Of a DNA stretch of 64,000 bases, positions 42,407 through 50,853 are shown in pieces. Source of the stretch: an uncultured Sulfitobacter sp. Its GTDB lineage: Bacteria > Pseudomonadota > Alphaproteobacteria > Rhodobacterales > Rhodobacteraceae. Location: positions 558,001 to 622,000 of the forward strand of contig NZ_CANMQS010000001.1 of the NCBI RefSeq assembly GCF_947500075.1. The letters are read 5' to 3'. Below the pieces are notes generated by a model that was not told the DNA's origin, ran no database searches, and saw nothing but the letters and a program-made list of their open reading frames with translations. The position numbers and the translations under genes are program-made. Each line of letters opens with the position of its first letter. Within the stretch, counting starts at the first letter, position 1.

Positions 42407-44499
42407 TTGGCGTTTCCTTTGTTCAGATCATCGAAGGTGCGCCCGTCGGCCACCAGTTGTTTCAAAAGTGGCGCTGGTTGCCAGAACCACGCATCTTCCT
42501 TGGCGTAGGTTTCGATATCGGCCAGGACCGCATCCACCCCTTGAATATCCGCCCACTTCAGCGGCCCGCCCCAGTAGCGCGGGAAGCCGTAGCCAAAGAG
42601 CAGCGTCATATCCACATCCAGCGGCCGTGCGGCGATACCTTCGCCCACCACTTTGGCGCTCTCATTGACCATCGCGCACATGTAACGGCGGACGATCTCT
42701 TCATCCGTGAAAGCGCGGGGGGTGATGCCAAGTTCGGCTTGTTCAGCTTCGATCAAGCGGGTGATGTCCGGGTTGGGCACGCCACCGCGTTTGCCCTGTT
42801 CATAGATATAGTACCCCCGCCCGGTTTTCTGGCCAAAATGGCCTTGCTCACATAGACGGTCGATATAGGTCGGCACCCGTTCGTCCGGATGCAAAGTGGG
42901 TGCCTTGCGCTTGCGCGTGGCCCAGCCGATGTCGAGCCCCGCCAGATCGGACACCGCAAAGGGTCCCATCGCAAACCCAAAGTCCACCAGCGCCTTGTCA
43001 ATCTGGAAGGGAGACGCCCCATCCAGCACCATATGCCCCGCCGCTGCACGATATGTGGCGAGGATGCGGTTGCCGATAAAGCCGTCACAAACCCCTGCCT
43101 TGACAGAGATCTTGCCCAGCATCTTGCCCAACGCAAACCCAGTTGCCGTTACGTCCAACGCCGTCTGATCCGCCACGACCACTTCCAACAACTTCATCAC
43201 ATGCGCGGGAGAGAAGAAATGCAGGCCAATCACATCCGCAGGACGCGCGGTTGCGGCAGCGATCTCGTTCACATCCAGATAGGACGTGTTGGTCGCCAGC
43301 ACGCAGCCCGGTTTGCAGGCGGCATCCAGTTTGGCAAAGACGTCCTTTTTGACGGACATCTCTTCAAACACCGCTTCAATCACCAGATCGACATCGCCAA
43401 GACTGTCATAGCGGGTCGATACCGTCAGCGCCTTTGTGGTCAGCGCGTCGAACTGTTCCTGAGAGATCTTGCCACGTTTCAATGCGCCTTGCAGGTTGCC
43501 TGCGATCCGACCCTTGGCAGCCTCAGCAGCGTCAGCCTGCATTTCGATCAACACCACGCCAAGGCCCGCCAACAACGCCGCCGTTGCAATGCCAGCACCC
43601 ATCGTGCCACCGCCAATCACACCGATGGCGTTAAGCGCGCGCGGCTCCACGCCCTTCAGTTCCGGCAGGTTGCTGACCGCGCGTTCGTTGAAGAACGCGT
43701 GGATCAGACCCCTGCGCTGGTCGGTGTTCATCAGCTCCATGAACAACTCCCGCTCGCGCTTGATGCCTTGCTCAAACGGCAACTCTGACGCGGCCTGAAT
43801 GGCGCGCACAGCCGTGGCTGGGCTGATCTGCCCGCGTCCTTTCTTCAACACCGCCGCATAGGTCGCATCCCAATCCACCCCATCCGGACCCGGCATTTCG
43901 CTGACCGGGCGGCGCGGCGCGCCTTCATCAAGCAGGGATTGCGTGTAGGCCAGACCAACCGCTTCGGGGTCGCCTTCTTCAATCTTGTCGACGATCCCCA
44001 TTTCCAACGCCTCGGGCGCTTTGATGTGGCGGCCCGTGGTGATCGCCTCAATCGCCGCCTCAGCGCCGGTCACGCGGGGCAGACGTTGCGTTCCGCCTGC
44101 ACCCGGCAGAATGCCAAGGTGCACTTCGGGCAAACCGACGCGGGCCGAGGGCTGTGCCACGCGGTAGTGACAGCCCAATGCCACCTCAAGACCACCGCCC
44201 AGAGAGACGCCGTGCATGGAAGCGACAACCAGCAATGGAGACGCCTCAATCCGCGTGCAGAGGTCGGGCAGGTTCGGCTCCATCGGCGGCTTGCCGAACT
44301 CGGTAATGTCAGCCCCGGCGATAAACGCGCGGCCATCGCCAAGGATCAAAACCGCGCGCACGCCATCTTCGCTTTCGGCGCGGTCCATCGCCTCTGACAA
44401 GCCCTGCCGTACCGCCTGGCTCAATGCGTTGACCGGCGGGTTCTGGATGCGCAAAACGGCGATGTCACCTTGGCGCGCGTAGGCAATCTTGTCTGTCAT
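42403..44499 (-). CDS. Bifunctional enoyl-CoA hydratase/3-hydroxyacyl-CoA dehydrogenase
   Basis: 698 residues. The N-terminal crotonase half (about 1-190) has GDGRAFIAGADITEFG and LEVALGCHYRVAQPSARVGL. The C-terminal half has the NAD-binding site IGVIGGGTMGAGIATAALLA near 293 and the catalytic His in DVIGLHFFSPAHVMKLLEVV, then a second dehydrogenase domain ending the protein. It performs hydration and oxidation in beta-oxidation. PimF/FadJ-like. Confidence 0.94.
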   Translation of the reverse strand: MTDKIAYARQGDIAVLRIQNPPVNALSQAVRQGLSEAMDRAESEDGVRAVLILGDGRAFIAGADITEFGKPPMEPNLPDLCTRIEASPLLVVASMHGVSLGGGLEVALGCHYRVAQPSARVGLPEVHLGILPGAGGTQRLPRVTGAEAAIEAITTGRHIKAPEALEMGIVDKIEEGDPEAVGLAYTQSLLDEGAPRRPVSEMPGPDGVDWDATYAAVLKKGRGQISPATAVRAIQAASELPFEQGIKRERELFMELMNTDQRRGLIHAFFNERAVSNLPELKGVEPRALNAIGVIGGGTMGAGIATAALLAGLGVVLIEMQADAAEAAKGRIAGNLQGALKRGKISQEQFDALTTKALTVSTRYDSLGDVDLVIEAVFEEMSVKKDVFAKLDAACKPGCVLATNTSYLDVNEIAAATARPADVIGLHFFSPAHVMKLLEVVVADQTALDVTATGFALGKMLGKISVKAGVCDGFIGNRILATYRAAAGHMVLDGASPFQIDKALVDFGFAMGPFAVSDLAGLDIGWATRKRKAPTLHPDERVPTYIDRLCEQGHFGQKTGRGYYIYEQGKRGGVPNPDITRLIEAEQAELGITPRAFTDEEIVRRYMCAMVNESAKVVGEGIAARPLDVDMTLLFGYGFPRYWGGPLKWADIQGVDAVLADIETYAKEDAWFWQPAPLLKQLVADGRTFDDLNKGNAK

Positions 44500-44522
44500 C
44501 GGGGTCTCCTTGATATCTCATC

Positions 44523-45299
44523 TCAGCCGCGCCGCGCCAATGCAGGCGCAGTGCCGGTTTGTTGTTCCAATGCGCGCACTGTGTCGCGCAACGCCGGGCC
44601 CACCTCATCAATCATGCGGGCGTCCGGCAAATCCTGTGGCAGCGCCCCGCAGGTGAAGGCGACCGCCTCGCCAAACTCACTGGCGTAATACGGCACACTG
44701 ACCGCATTCACTGTCCGCGCATACCGCGTCGGCGGTGGTGCCAGAACAAAACCCTGACCCAGCAATTGGTCATATCCTTCCTGCCGGAACTGGCTGAGCG
44801 CTGCAACAGGTTCCAGCGCTGCAAATCGTTCGTCACCCAACGTCGCAAGCACCGCCATGCCGGAAGAGGAGCCAAATATGGGGATGCGGTGCCCCGGCTC
44901 CAGCCAGATCGTTGCCATGCCTTGCGGCCGCCACGTCCGCGCCAAAAGCATCCTGTCGCCGTCCCGCACCGCGATCAGCGCCAGCGTCCCGGTGTCATCC
45001 GCCAGCTTCTGCATCGCCTCCGATGCAAGCTCGACAAAGCTGATGGACAGGGACGCCACAGATCCCAGCGCGACCGCCGCTGGCCCCAGCCGAAACCGGT
45101 CGTTTCGCCCGCCATGGCTCAGGTAACCCAGCTCACACAATGTATAGGTCAGCCGCGTAACGGTGGGTTTGGGGATGCCTGTCCGGTCCGCGATATCGGC
45201 ATTCGTCAGTCCATTGTCGCTGGCGCGAAACGCGCGCAACACGCCAAGGCCCCGTGCGAGGGTGTTGGCAAATTTCCGATCTGACGATTGTTCTGTCAT
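44523..45299 (-). CDS. IclR-family transcriptional regulator
   Basis: 258 residues. The winged HTH is near 10-75 (TLARGLGVLRAFRAS, TNADIADRTGIPKPTVTRLT) and is followed by the IclR effector domain (DGDRMLLARTWRP, GSSSGMAVLATLG). It is placed inside the operon, between the TRAP genes and the beta-oxidation genes, overlapping the dctM stop by 4 bases. It probably autoregulates the operon by binding the palindrome at 48345-48367. The effector is probably the transported acid or its CoA ester (inference). Confidence 0.93.
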   Translation of the reverse strand: MTEQSSDRKFANTLARGLGVLRAFRASDNGLTNADIADRTGIPKPTVTRLTYTLCELGYLSHGGRNDRFRLGPAAVALGSVASLSISFVELASEAMQKLADDTGTLALIAVRDGDRMLLARTWRPQGMATIWLEPGHRIPIFGSSSGMAVLATLGDERFAALEPVAALSQFRQEGYDQLLGQGFVLAPPPTRYARTVNAVSVPYYASEFGEAVAFTCGALPQDLPDARMIDEVGPALRDTVRALEQQTGTAPALARRG

Positions 45300-46636
45300 C
45301 GCGCCGCCATCGGAATCAGCAGAGAGATCATCGGAAAGGACATGATCAGGATCAGAACGATCACATCCACGCTCAGGAACCGCGCGATGCCTGCAAAGAT
45401 CTTGTCGATGGGCGCGTCCTTGCCCACCACATTGGCGATGACAAAGACGTTGAGGCCCACGGGCGGCGTGATCAGACCGATCTCCAGCAGTTTGATCACC
45501 ACAACCCCGAACCAGATCAGATTCAGGTCATAGCTTTCCACCAGCGGAATCATCAGCGGCAGGGTCAGCACCATTATGCCGATGGGATCAAGGAACATGC
45601 CCAGCAGAAGATAGATCACCGCGATGCACAGCATCAGCACCACGACGGACAACTGCGCCTCTGTCACCATGTTGACGACCAGCGGCGCAACACCCGTCAA
45701 GGCAACGAAAGCCACGAAGATCTTGGCGCTGGCTGCAATGAGGAAAATCGCGGTGGTCTGAACGCAGGTTTCCTTGACCGCGTCCCAAAGGCTGGAAACT
45801 GTCAGACGTTTCTGCGCAAACCCGATCAGCGTTGCTGCGACCACACAGACCGCCGCAGCTTCGGTCGCGGTGAAGATGCCGCCATAAATCCCACCGATGA
45901 TCAGCACAAACAGCAGCACCGCAGGCCAGCTTTCCCACGCCGCCTGAAGACGCTCAGACCGTGTGAACCGCTGATCGGTGGGTGGGGCCACTTCGGGACG
46001 GCGCCAGACCCAGACCGCAATGACCAGCACGAAGCCCGCCAGCGTCAGAAGCCCCGGCAAGACGCCCGCCAGAAACAGCGCGGAGATAGAGGTTTCGGTG
46101 AAGATACCGTAGATAATGAACAGCACAGACGGCGGAATGAGTGACCCAAGTGTCCCGCCTGCCGCCACACTGGCCGTGGCCAGTCGCGGGTCGTAGCCCA
46201 TGCGCAGCATCTCAGGCGTACAGATACGCCCCATGGTGGAAGCACAGGCAATCGACGACCCGGTGATCGCGGAAAATCCGCCACAGCCCATCACGGATGC
46301 CATGGCAACACCGCCGGGCAGTTTCGTCAGCCAGACCTTCGCGGCGTGGTAGATCTTGGTCGTGATGTCCGCACGGTAGGCAATATGGCCCAACGCCACA
46401 AACAGCGGGATCATCGACAGATCATAGGAATGGATCAGATCAAAGGAATTTGAGAACACCATTGAGGTCGTAGCACGGATCGCGCGTTCAGGCAGGAACT
46501 CGCCCGTGCGGAAGGCAAAGATAAAGAACGTCGCAACCGTCGCGACGGAAGCAAGGGTAAAGGCAATGGGCACCCGCAGGGCCAGCAGGCCCAGAACAGC
46601 GGCAAAGGCAATCAGGCCAACGGTTCCGGCATCCAT
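45296..46636 (-). CDS. dctM: TRAP transporter large permease (DctM)
   Basis: 446 residues, about 12 transmembrane segments. Conserved loops are MGCGGFSAITGSSIACASTM, ASVAAGGTLGSLIPPSVLFI, FLDPIGIMVLTLPLMIPLVE and IGLITPPVGLNVFVIANV. The second TRAP system in the window and unrelated in detail to the one at 1678-4653. Start overlaps the dctQ stop by one base. Confidence 0.95.
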   Translation of the reverse strand: MDAGTVGLIAFAAVLGLLALRVPIAFTLASVATVATFFIFAFRTGEFLPERAIRATTSMVFSNSFDLIHSYDLSMIPLFVALGHIAYRADITTKIYHAAKVWLTKLPGGVAMASVMGCGGFSAITGSSIACASTMGRICTPEMLRMGYDPRLATASVAAGGTLGSLIPPSVLFIIYGIFTETSISALFLAGVLPGLLTLAGFVLVIAVWVWRRPEVAPPTDQRFTRSERLQAAWESWPAVLLFVLIIGGIYGGIFTATEAAAVCVVAATLIGFAQKRLTVSSLWDAVKETCVQTTAIFLIAASAKIFVAFVALTGVAPLVVNMVTEAQLSVVVLMLCIAVIYLLLGMFLDPIGIMVLTLPLMIPLVESYDLNLIWFGVVVIKLLEIGLITPPVGLNVFVIANVVGKDAPIDKIFAGIARFLSVDVIVLILIMSFPMISLLIPMAAR

Positions 46637-47169
46637 TACACGCCCTCCTCGTTGCCCATCAGCGTGTCTTCGTGCTGTTGCTCGTCCGAGACGATCCCGC
46701 CTGCCAGAACGGTACGCAGATCGCGGACAAACAGCTCAAGCAAGCGCAACCATGTCGCGGCGATGCCGATTACAAACAACAACAGACCGGGCCATTTCGG
46801 CAGGTTGAGATCACCGTAGTAGAAACTGCCCTTTTCCCAGACGCTCAGAAACTCTCGCCCGCCTGCATAGATCAGCGGGGCCAGCCCGATGAGGCCAACC
46901 AGCGACCCCATGACGATCAGCCATGATCGGGCGCGATCCGGGAAACGGTCGGTGATGAAGGCCACGCTCACATGGGCGCGGGCGGCTGTTGCAGCGGCCA
47001 AGGGCAGCAAAATGGCTGCGACCATCAATTCGCGCACCATCGTGACGCTGTCGGGCACGCTGGAGGCAAACACCGCGCGGGCGACGACATTTGTCGTGAT
47101 CAACACACCCAGACAGATGACGGCCAGCGCCCCCAACCCCAACAGGATTTTCTCCAGATTGATCAGCAT
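46636..47169 (-). CDS. dctQ: TRAP transporter small permease (DctQ)
   Basis: 177 residues from ATG 47169 (MLINLEKILLGLGALAVICL), with four hydrophobic helices. The frame remains open to 47232 but that is the leader between dctP and dctQ. AHVSVAFITDRFPDRARSW is a DctQ-like loop. Confidence 0.9.
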   Translation of the reverse strand: MLINLEKILLGLGALAVICLGVLITTNVVARAVFASSVPDSVTMVRELMVAAILLPLAAATAARAHVSVAFITDRFPDRARSWLIVMGSLVGLIGLAPLIYAGGREFLSVWEKGSFYYGDLNLPKWPGLLLFVIGIAATWLRLLELFVRDLRTVLAGGIVSDEQQHEDTLMGNEEGV

Positions 47170-47260
47170 GATGCCCCTCCCATGGCTTGCCAAAAACCGC
47201 AGTGAACGCGCCGCCCCTGTCCGGGGCGGCACATTCTGTTGTCTTGATCAAAGCGTGGCT

Positions 47261-48316
47261 TCAGTTGGTCTTTGCAGCCCAGGGGTAGCCTTCGGTGTCA
47301 CGCACCTCGGTGTATTTGGCGATCAGGCCACGGTATTCCTCCAGCAGGGATGCCCCGTCCAGACCTGTGGCACCAGCCGTCTCCACCCAGGCATCAAGGA
47401 ATTTGCCGCCGGCATCGACCAGTTTGGCCCGCTCGACCTCAGGCAGTTCGATCACTTCGACGCCTGCCGCCTTCATGTCCTCGATCGCCTTGGCGTTCGC
47501 GCTGGTGATCAGACGGCCAAACTCATCCGCCATGTCAGACCCGACCGCACCCAGCAGCGCCTGCTCTTCCGCGCTCAGCGAATCGTAGACATCCTTGTTC
47601 ATGAACATGCCGACACCGCCGACCTGGCCCCAGTTCAGCAGCGTGTAGCTGGTCATCACCTCGGCCTGCTTCAGCGCTGCAACCGCATAGGAGTACCCTT
47701 GAGAGCAATCGATCAAGCCGGTATCAAGCCCCTGATAGGCTTCATAAATGGACATGTTGACCATATTGGCCTTCTGCTCTCCGAAGACCTTGCCGTAGGC
47801 GCCCACACCGCGGACTTTCAGCCCTTCGATGTCCGCAACAGACCGGATTGCGGCGTCCTTGCAGCCGATGTTGACTTGGCTCGTTGTCCAAGTGCCGATG
47901 TAGACAAGATTTTTGTCCGCAAGGTTTTCCTGAATTTGCGCATTGGTGCGCAGCAGCTCATCCGTGGCACGCATGCCAACCCAGGCGTCGGGGTTGTTCA
48001 CCGGCAGATCAGCGATGCCGTATGCGGCCATTTCCTGCGGATAATAGACCGCAATCACCGAACCCATGTCCGCAACGCCATCACCAATGGACTGCATGGC
48101 CGCCTTTGCCTTGAACAGCGCACCGCCCCACTGGATGTCGACGCGCATCTCGCCGTCAGATCGGTCCGCGACAGTATCCGCAAACCACTGGAGCGCTGCC
48201 GCACGGGCACCACGATTCGGACCTGCTTCGCCGTGGATCAGGACTGTTTCAGCCGTGGCAACGCTGCCCGCTACAGCGAGTGCTGCCGCCATCGAAAGAG
48301 ATTTCAAGAAAGTCAT
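47261..48316 (-). CDS. dctP: TRAP transporter substrate-binding protein (DctP)
   Basis: 351 residues from ATG 48316, preceded by GGGAGGAGG. The Sec signal is MTFLKSLSMAAALAVAGSVA, cleaved near ATA. The mature DctP fold has IQWGGALFKAKAAMQSIGDG, TWTTSQVNIGCKDAAI and LKVRGVGAYGKVFGE. First gene of the leftward operon. The ligand is probably an organic acid activated later by the CoA ligase; the co-transcribed beta-oxidation set supports this. Confidence 0.93.
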   Translation of the reverse strand: MTFLKSLSMAAALAVAGSVATAETVLIHGEAGPNRGARAAALQWFADTVADRSDGEMRVDIQWGGALFKAKAAMQSIGDGVADMGSVIAVYYPQEMAAYGIADLPVNNPDAWVGMRATDELLRTNAQIQENLADKNLVYIGTWTTSQVNIGCKDAAIRSVADIEGLKVRGVGAYGKVFGEQKANMVNMSIYEAYQGLDTGLIDCSQGYSYAVAALKQAEVMTSYTLLNWGQVGGVGMFMNKDVYDSLSAEEQALLGAVGSDMADEFGRLITSANAKAIEDMKAAGVEVIELPEVERAKLVDAGGKFLDAWVETAGATGLDGASLLEEYRGLIAKYTEVRDTEGYPWAAKTN

Positions 48317-48344
48317 TAAGGATCCTCCTCCCAAGTTATTTTAC

Positions 48345-48367
48345 ATAGTAAAACAGTGTTTCACTAT
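48345..48367. promoter_or_regulatory. Likely IclR operator in front of dctP
   Basis: A 23-bp palindrome: left arm ATAGTAAAACA, central G, right arm TGTTTCACTAT; 10 of 11 pairs match. The AAACA-n-TGTTT core resembles IclR-type sites. It lies 28 bases upstream of the dctP ATG, just upstream of a possible -10 TAAAAT (48343-48338 on the minus strand), so a bound dimer would cover the -35 region. The neighbouring IclR gene (44523) is the natural candidate. Confidence 0.65.
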
Positions 48368-48390
48368 CCTCCACGAGACAGCTAGCGCCG

Positions 48391-48409
48391 GCTTGCCACG
48401 AAGGCAAGC
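48391..48409 (-). terminator. Hairpin downstream of the methyltransferase-like gene
   Basis: GCTTGCC (48391-48397) and GGCAAGC (48403-48409) form a perfect 7-bp stem with a 5-base loop, 33 bases after the stop of the gene at 48442 on its strand. No T run follows, so termination would be partial or Rho-assisted. Confidence 0.4.
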
Positions 48410-48441
48410 AAATCATTCCGGTGTTCAGGAAAGAGCGGAAA

Positions 48442-48930
48442 TCAGGCGCGCTGATAGATGAAGCAACGGCCCGGCACGGCATCCGGCGGAATGTCGATTT
48501 CCCGCAGGTCGTCAAAATACATCCTGTCGCTGGAGATCATCAATCCACGCCTGGCCAGCAACGGTTCAACCAGCGGCGAAACCAGCCGTGCAAAGGCATC
48601 GTTCTTTTCGGGGTTGTGGCCACCCAGGTCGGCGTGGATCAACACAATGCTATCGCCAAATCGCGCCAGCGCTTCAGGCAGGGTTTCATCGACATTACCC
48701 AGAATAAGCCGATCCTCCGGGGGGGTGCTGTCGGGATGGGCCGCGGGGCTGCGTTCAAAAACGTAGATGTCCCGCTCCGGCATGATCTCCCGCATGTGCG
48801 AATAGGTACGCCCATTGCCCAACCCAAGCTCGAACGCGGGCCCCTCCAGAGCAGAGACCAGAGCGGCCCCGTAATTGAGGCAGGCGCGCTGGCTTACCAT
48901 ACGATCAACAAAGAGATCGAGTCGGCTCAT
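48442..48930 (-). CDS. Small class I SAM-dependent methyltransferase-like protein
   Basis: 162 residues from ATG 48930 (MSRLDLFVDRMVSQRACLNY). The SAM-binding motif I is visible as FELGLGNGRTYSHMRE, followed by DIYVFERSPAAHP with an acidic residue (motif II) and a later LIHADLGGHN. It is shorter than most methyltransferases, close to a bare Rossmann core. Substrate unknown. It is divergent from the peptide ABC operon and has no clear partner. Confidence 0.7.
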   Translation of the reverse strand: MSRLDLFVDRMVSQRACLNYGAALVSALEGPAFELGLGNGRTYSHMREIMPERDIYVFERSPAAHPDSTPPEDRLILGNVDETLPEALARFGDSIVLIHADLGGHNPEKNDAFARLVSPLVEPLLARRGLMISSDRMYFDDLREIDIPPDAVPGRCFIYQRA

Positions 48931-49012
48931 GTTTGAGGTCTCCGCATTTGGTGTTGGCGCACAGGATGACGCATCGCCCCAGCAATGTGTAGGGGGCATG
49001 ACCAGTAGGCTG

Positions 49013-49057
49013 GACTGAATCGATCAAATCGGTTTGACTGAATTTGATCATACTGAA
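49013..49057. promoter_or_regulatory. Repeats upstream of the peptide ABC operon
   Basis: GACTGAAT occurs at 49013-49020 and 49036-49043 (23 bases apart), with a third ACTGAA at 49052-49057. GATCAAAT (49022-49029) and ATTTGATC (49042-49049) form a perfect 8-bp inverted repeat with a 12-base spacer. All are within 65 bases of the ABC ATPase start and could bind a regulator on one face of the helix; no regulator gene adjoins. Confidence 0.35.
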
Positions 49058-49077
49058 CACGCGAGCAAGAGGCCGCA

Positions 49078-50853
49078 ATGCGCACACTTTTGGACATTGA
49101 CGGCCTGACCATAGGTTTTGGTGCGGGCGAACCGGTCGTACGTGATGTGAGCTTCACCGTCGGGGCGGGTGAAACCGTCGCGCTGGTTGGGGAGAGCGGA
49201 TCGGGAAAGACGCTGACCTGCCGGAGCGTGTTGCGTATCCTGCCAGAAGCGGCGCAGTTGCGCGAAGGTACGATTTCATACGCCGGGAAAGACGGAACCG
49301 TTGATCTGCTGTCCCTGTCGGAACGCAAGATGCGCAGCATCCGGGGCGATCGCATCTCGATGATCTTTCAGGAACCGATGCGGTCCCTGTCCCCGCTGCA
49401 CCGGCTTGGTCATCAGGTCGCAGAAGTGCTTCGCCTGCACCGCAGCATTGGGCCCACGGAAGCCAAACGGCGTGTGTTGGAGAAATTTGAAAAGGTCGGC
49501 TTTGTTGATCCGGCGCGGGCCTACGCCAGCTATCCGTTTGAGATGTCCGGCGGCATGCGGCAACGCGCGATGATCGCAATGGCCATGATCGCCCAGCCCG
49601 AAGTGATGATCGCGGATGAACCGACAACGGCCCTCGATGTGACCACCCAGGCCCAGGTATTGGGGTTGATGCGGGACCTTCAGGCCGAGACCGGCATGGC
49701 CATGATCCTTGTCACCCACGATCTGGGTGTTGTTGCCAACATGGCGCAAAAAGTTGTCGTGATGAACAAGGGCCGCGTGATGGAGCGCGGCACCGCCGAA
49801 CAGGTCCTTGGCAGCCCCGCGCATGGCTATACCGAAAAGCTGTTTGCGGCAGCGCCAAAGATACCGAATGTCGCAGAACCACCACGGATCAGCACCAACA
49901 CAGGCGATGATGTGATCCTTGATCTGCGTGACATCACCAAAAGCTTTACCATGCGCGCAGGCGGCTGGCGCAAACCCACCGTGATCACCGCCTGCCGCGA
50001 TGTGAACCTCAAGGTATTGCGCGGCAAGACACTGGCCGTCGTGGGCGAAAGCGGTTCAGGCAAGACCACCTGCGCCCGTGTGGCACTGGGCGCGGAAAAA
50101 CCTGATCCGGGGGGCGAAGTGCTGTTCCATCCCAGCACCGATGCAACACCTCTGCCCGTTCATGCCATGACAAATGCCCAGCGCCTTCAATTCCAGCGTC
50201 AGGCACAGATGGTGTTTCAGGACCCCTATTCATCGCTCAGCCCGCGCATGCGGGTGATGGAAGCCCTGTGCGAGCCGATGCAGATCCATCAGATCGGCAA
50301 CCCGGCAGAACGGCGCGAGAAAGCAGCAGCAATGCTTGAATGGGTCGGCCTGAATCCCAACATGCTACAGCGCTACCCACACGCCTTCTCAGGTGGTCAA
50401 CGGCAACGTCTGTCGATTGCGCGGGCATTGACGCTCGACCCGCGCCTGCTGATCTGTGACGAGCCGACCTCTGCTCTGGACGTGTCTGTTCAGGATCAGA
50501 TTCTGACCCTGCTTGAAGAAATCCGGGACCGGGCCGACCTGAGTTATCTGTTCATCAGCCATGACCTGGCCGTTGTTGCCCGGATCGCGGATGAGGTTGC
50601 GGTCATGCGCGCCGGTGTCATTGTCGAACAGGCCCCGCCCGCGCAGCTTTTCCATAATCCGCGCCACCCCTACACCAAGGCGTTGATCGCGGCACAGCCA
50701 AAACCTGATATCTCTCGTCCGATTGATCTGGCCCTTGTTGCCAGGGGGGCAGGCAGCCCAACAACCTGGCCTGAGATGTTTCGCTTTGACGGACCAGACG
50801 CCCCCGCATTGCGCACGTTGGAACCTGGTCATATGGTGCGGTGTCATGCGTAA
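49078..50853 (+). CDS. Peptide-type ABC transporter ATPase with two fused NBDs
   Basis: 591 residues holding two ABC domains. First: Walker [16 protein letters not shown] near 40, signature [16 protein letters not shown], Walker [13 protein letters not shown]. Second: Walker [19 protein letters not shown] near 322, signature [16 protein letters not shown], Walker [13 protein letters not shown]. This is the DppD/DppF fusion type (as in YejF/GsiA). First gene of a four-gene operon; its stop overlaps the next start by 8 bases. Confidence 0.95.
   Translation: MRTLLDIDGLTIGFGAGEPVVRDVSFTVGAGETVALVGESGSGKTLTCRSVLRILPEAAQLREGTISYAGKDGTVDLLSLSERKMRSIRGDRISMIFQEPMRSLSPLHRLGHQVAEVLRLHRSIGPTEAKRRVLEKFEKVGFVDPARAYASYPFEMSGGMRQRAMIAMAMIAQPEVMIADEPTTALDVTTQAQVLGLMRDLQAETGMAMILVTHDLGVVANMAQKVVVMNKGRVMERGTAEQVLGSPAHGYTEKLFAAAPKIPNVAEPPRISTNTGDDVILDLRDITKSFTMRAGGWRKPTVITACRDVNLKVLRGKTLAVVGESGSGKTTCARVALGAEKPDPGGEVLFHPSTDATPLPVHAMTNAQRLQFQRQAQMVFQDPYSSLSPRMRVMEALCEPMQIHQIGNPAERREKAAAMLEWVGLNPNMLQRYPHAFSGGQRQRLSIARALTLDPRLLICDEPTSALDVSVQDQILTLLEEIRDRADLSYLFISHDLAVVARIADEVAVMRAGVIVEQAPPAQLFHNPRHPYTKALIAAQPKPDISRPIDLALVARGAGSPTTWPEMFRFDGPDAPALRTLEPGHMVRCHA

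Noticed and set aside
46889..48319. 476-residue plus-strand frame over dctQ/dctP
   Set aside because: It is a shadow of the TRAP genes with no motif, and runs over the signal peptide and ribosome site of dctP.
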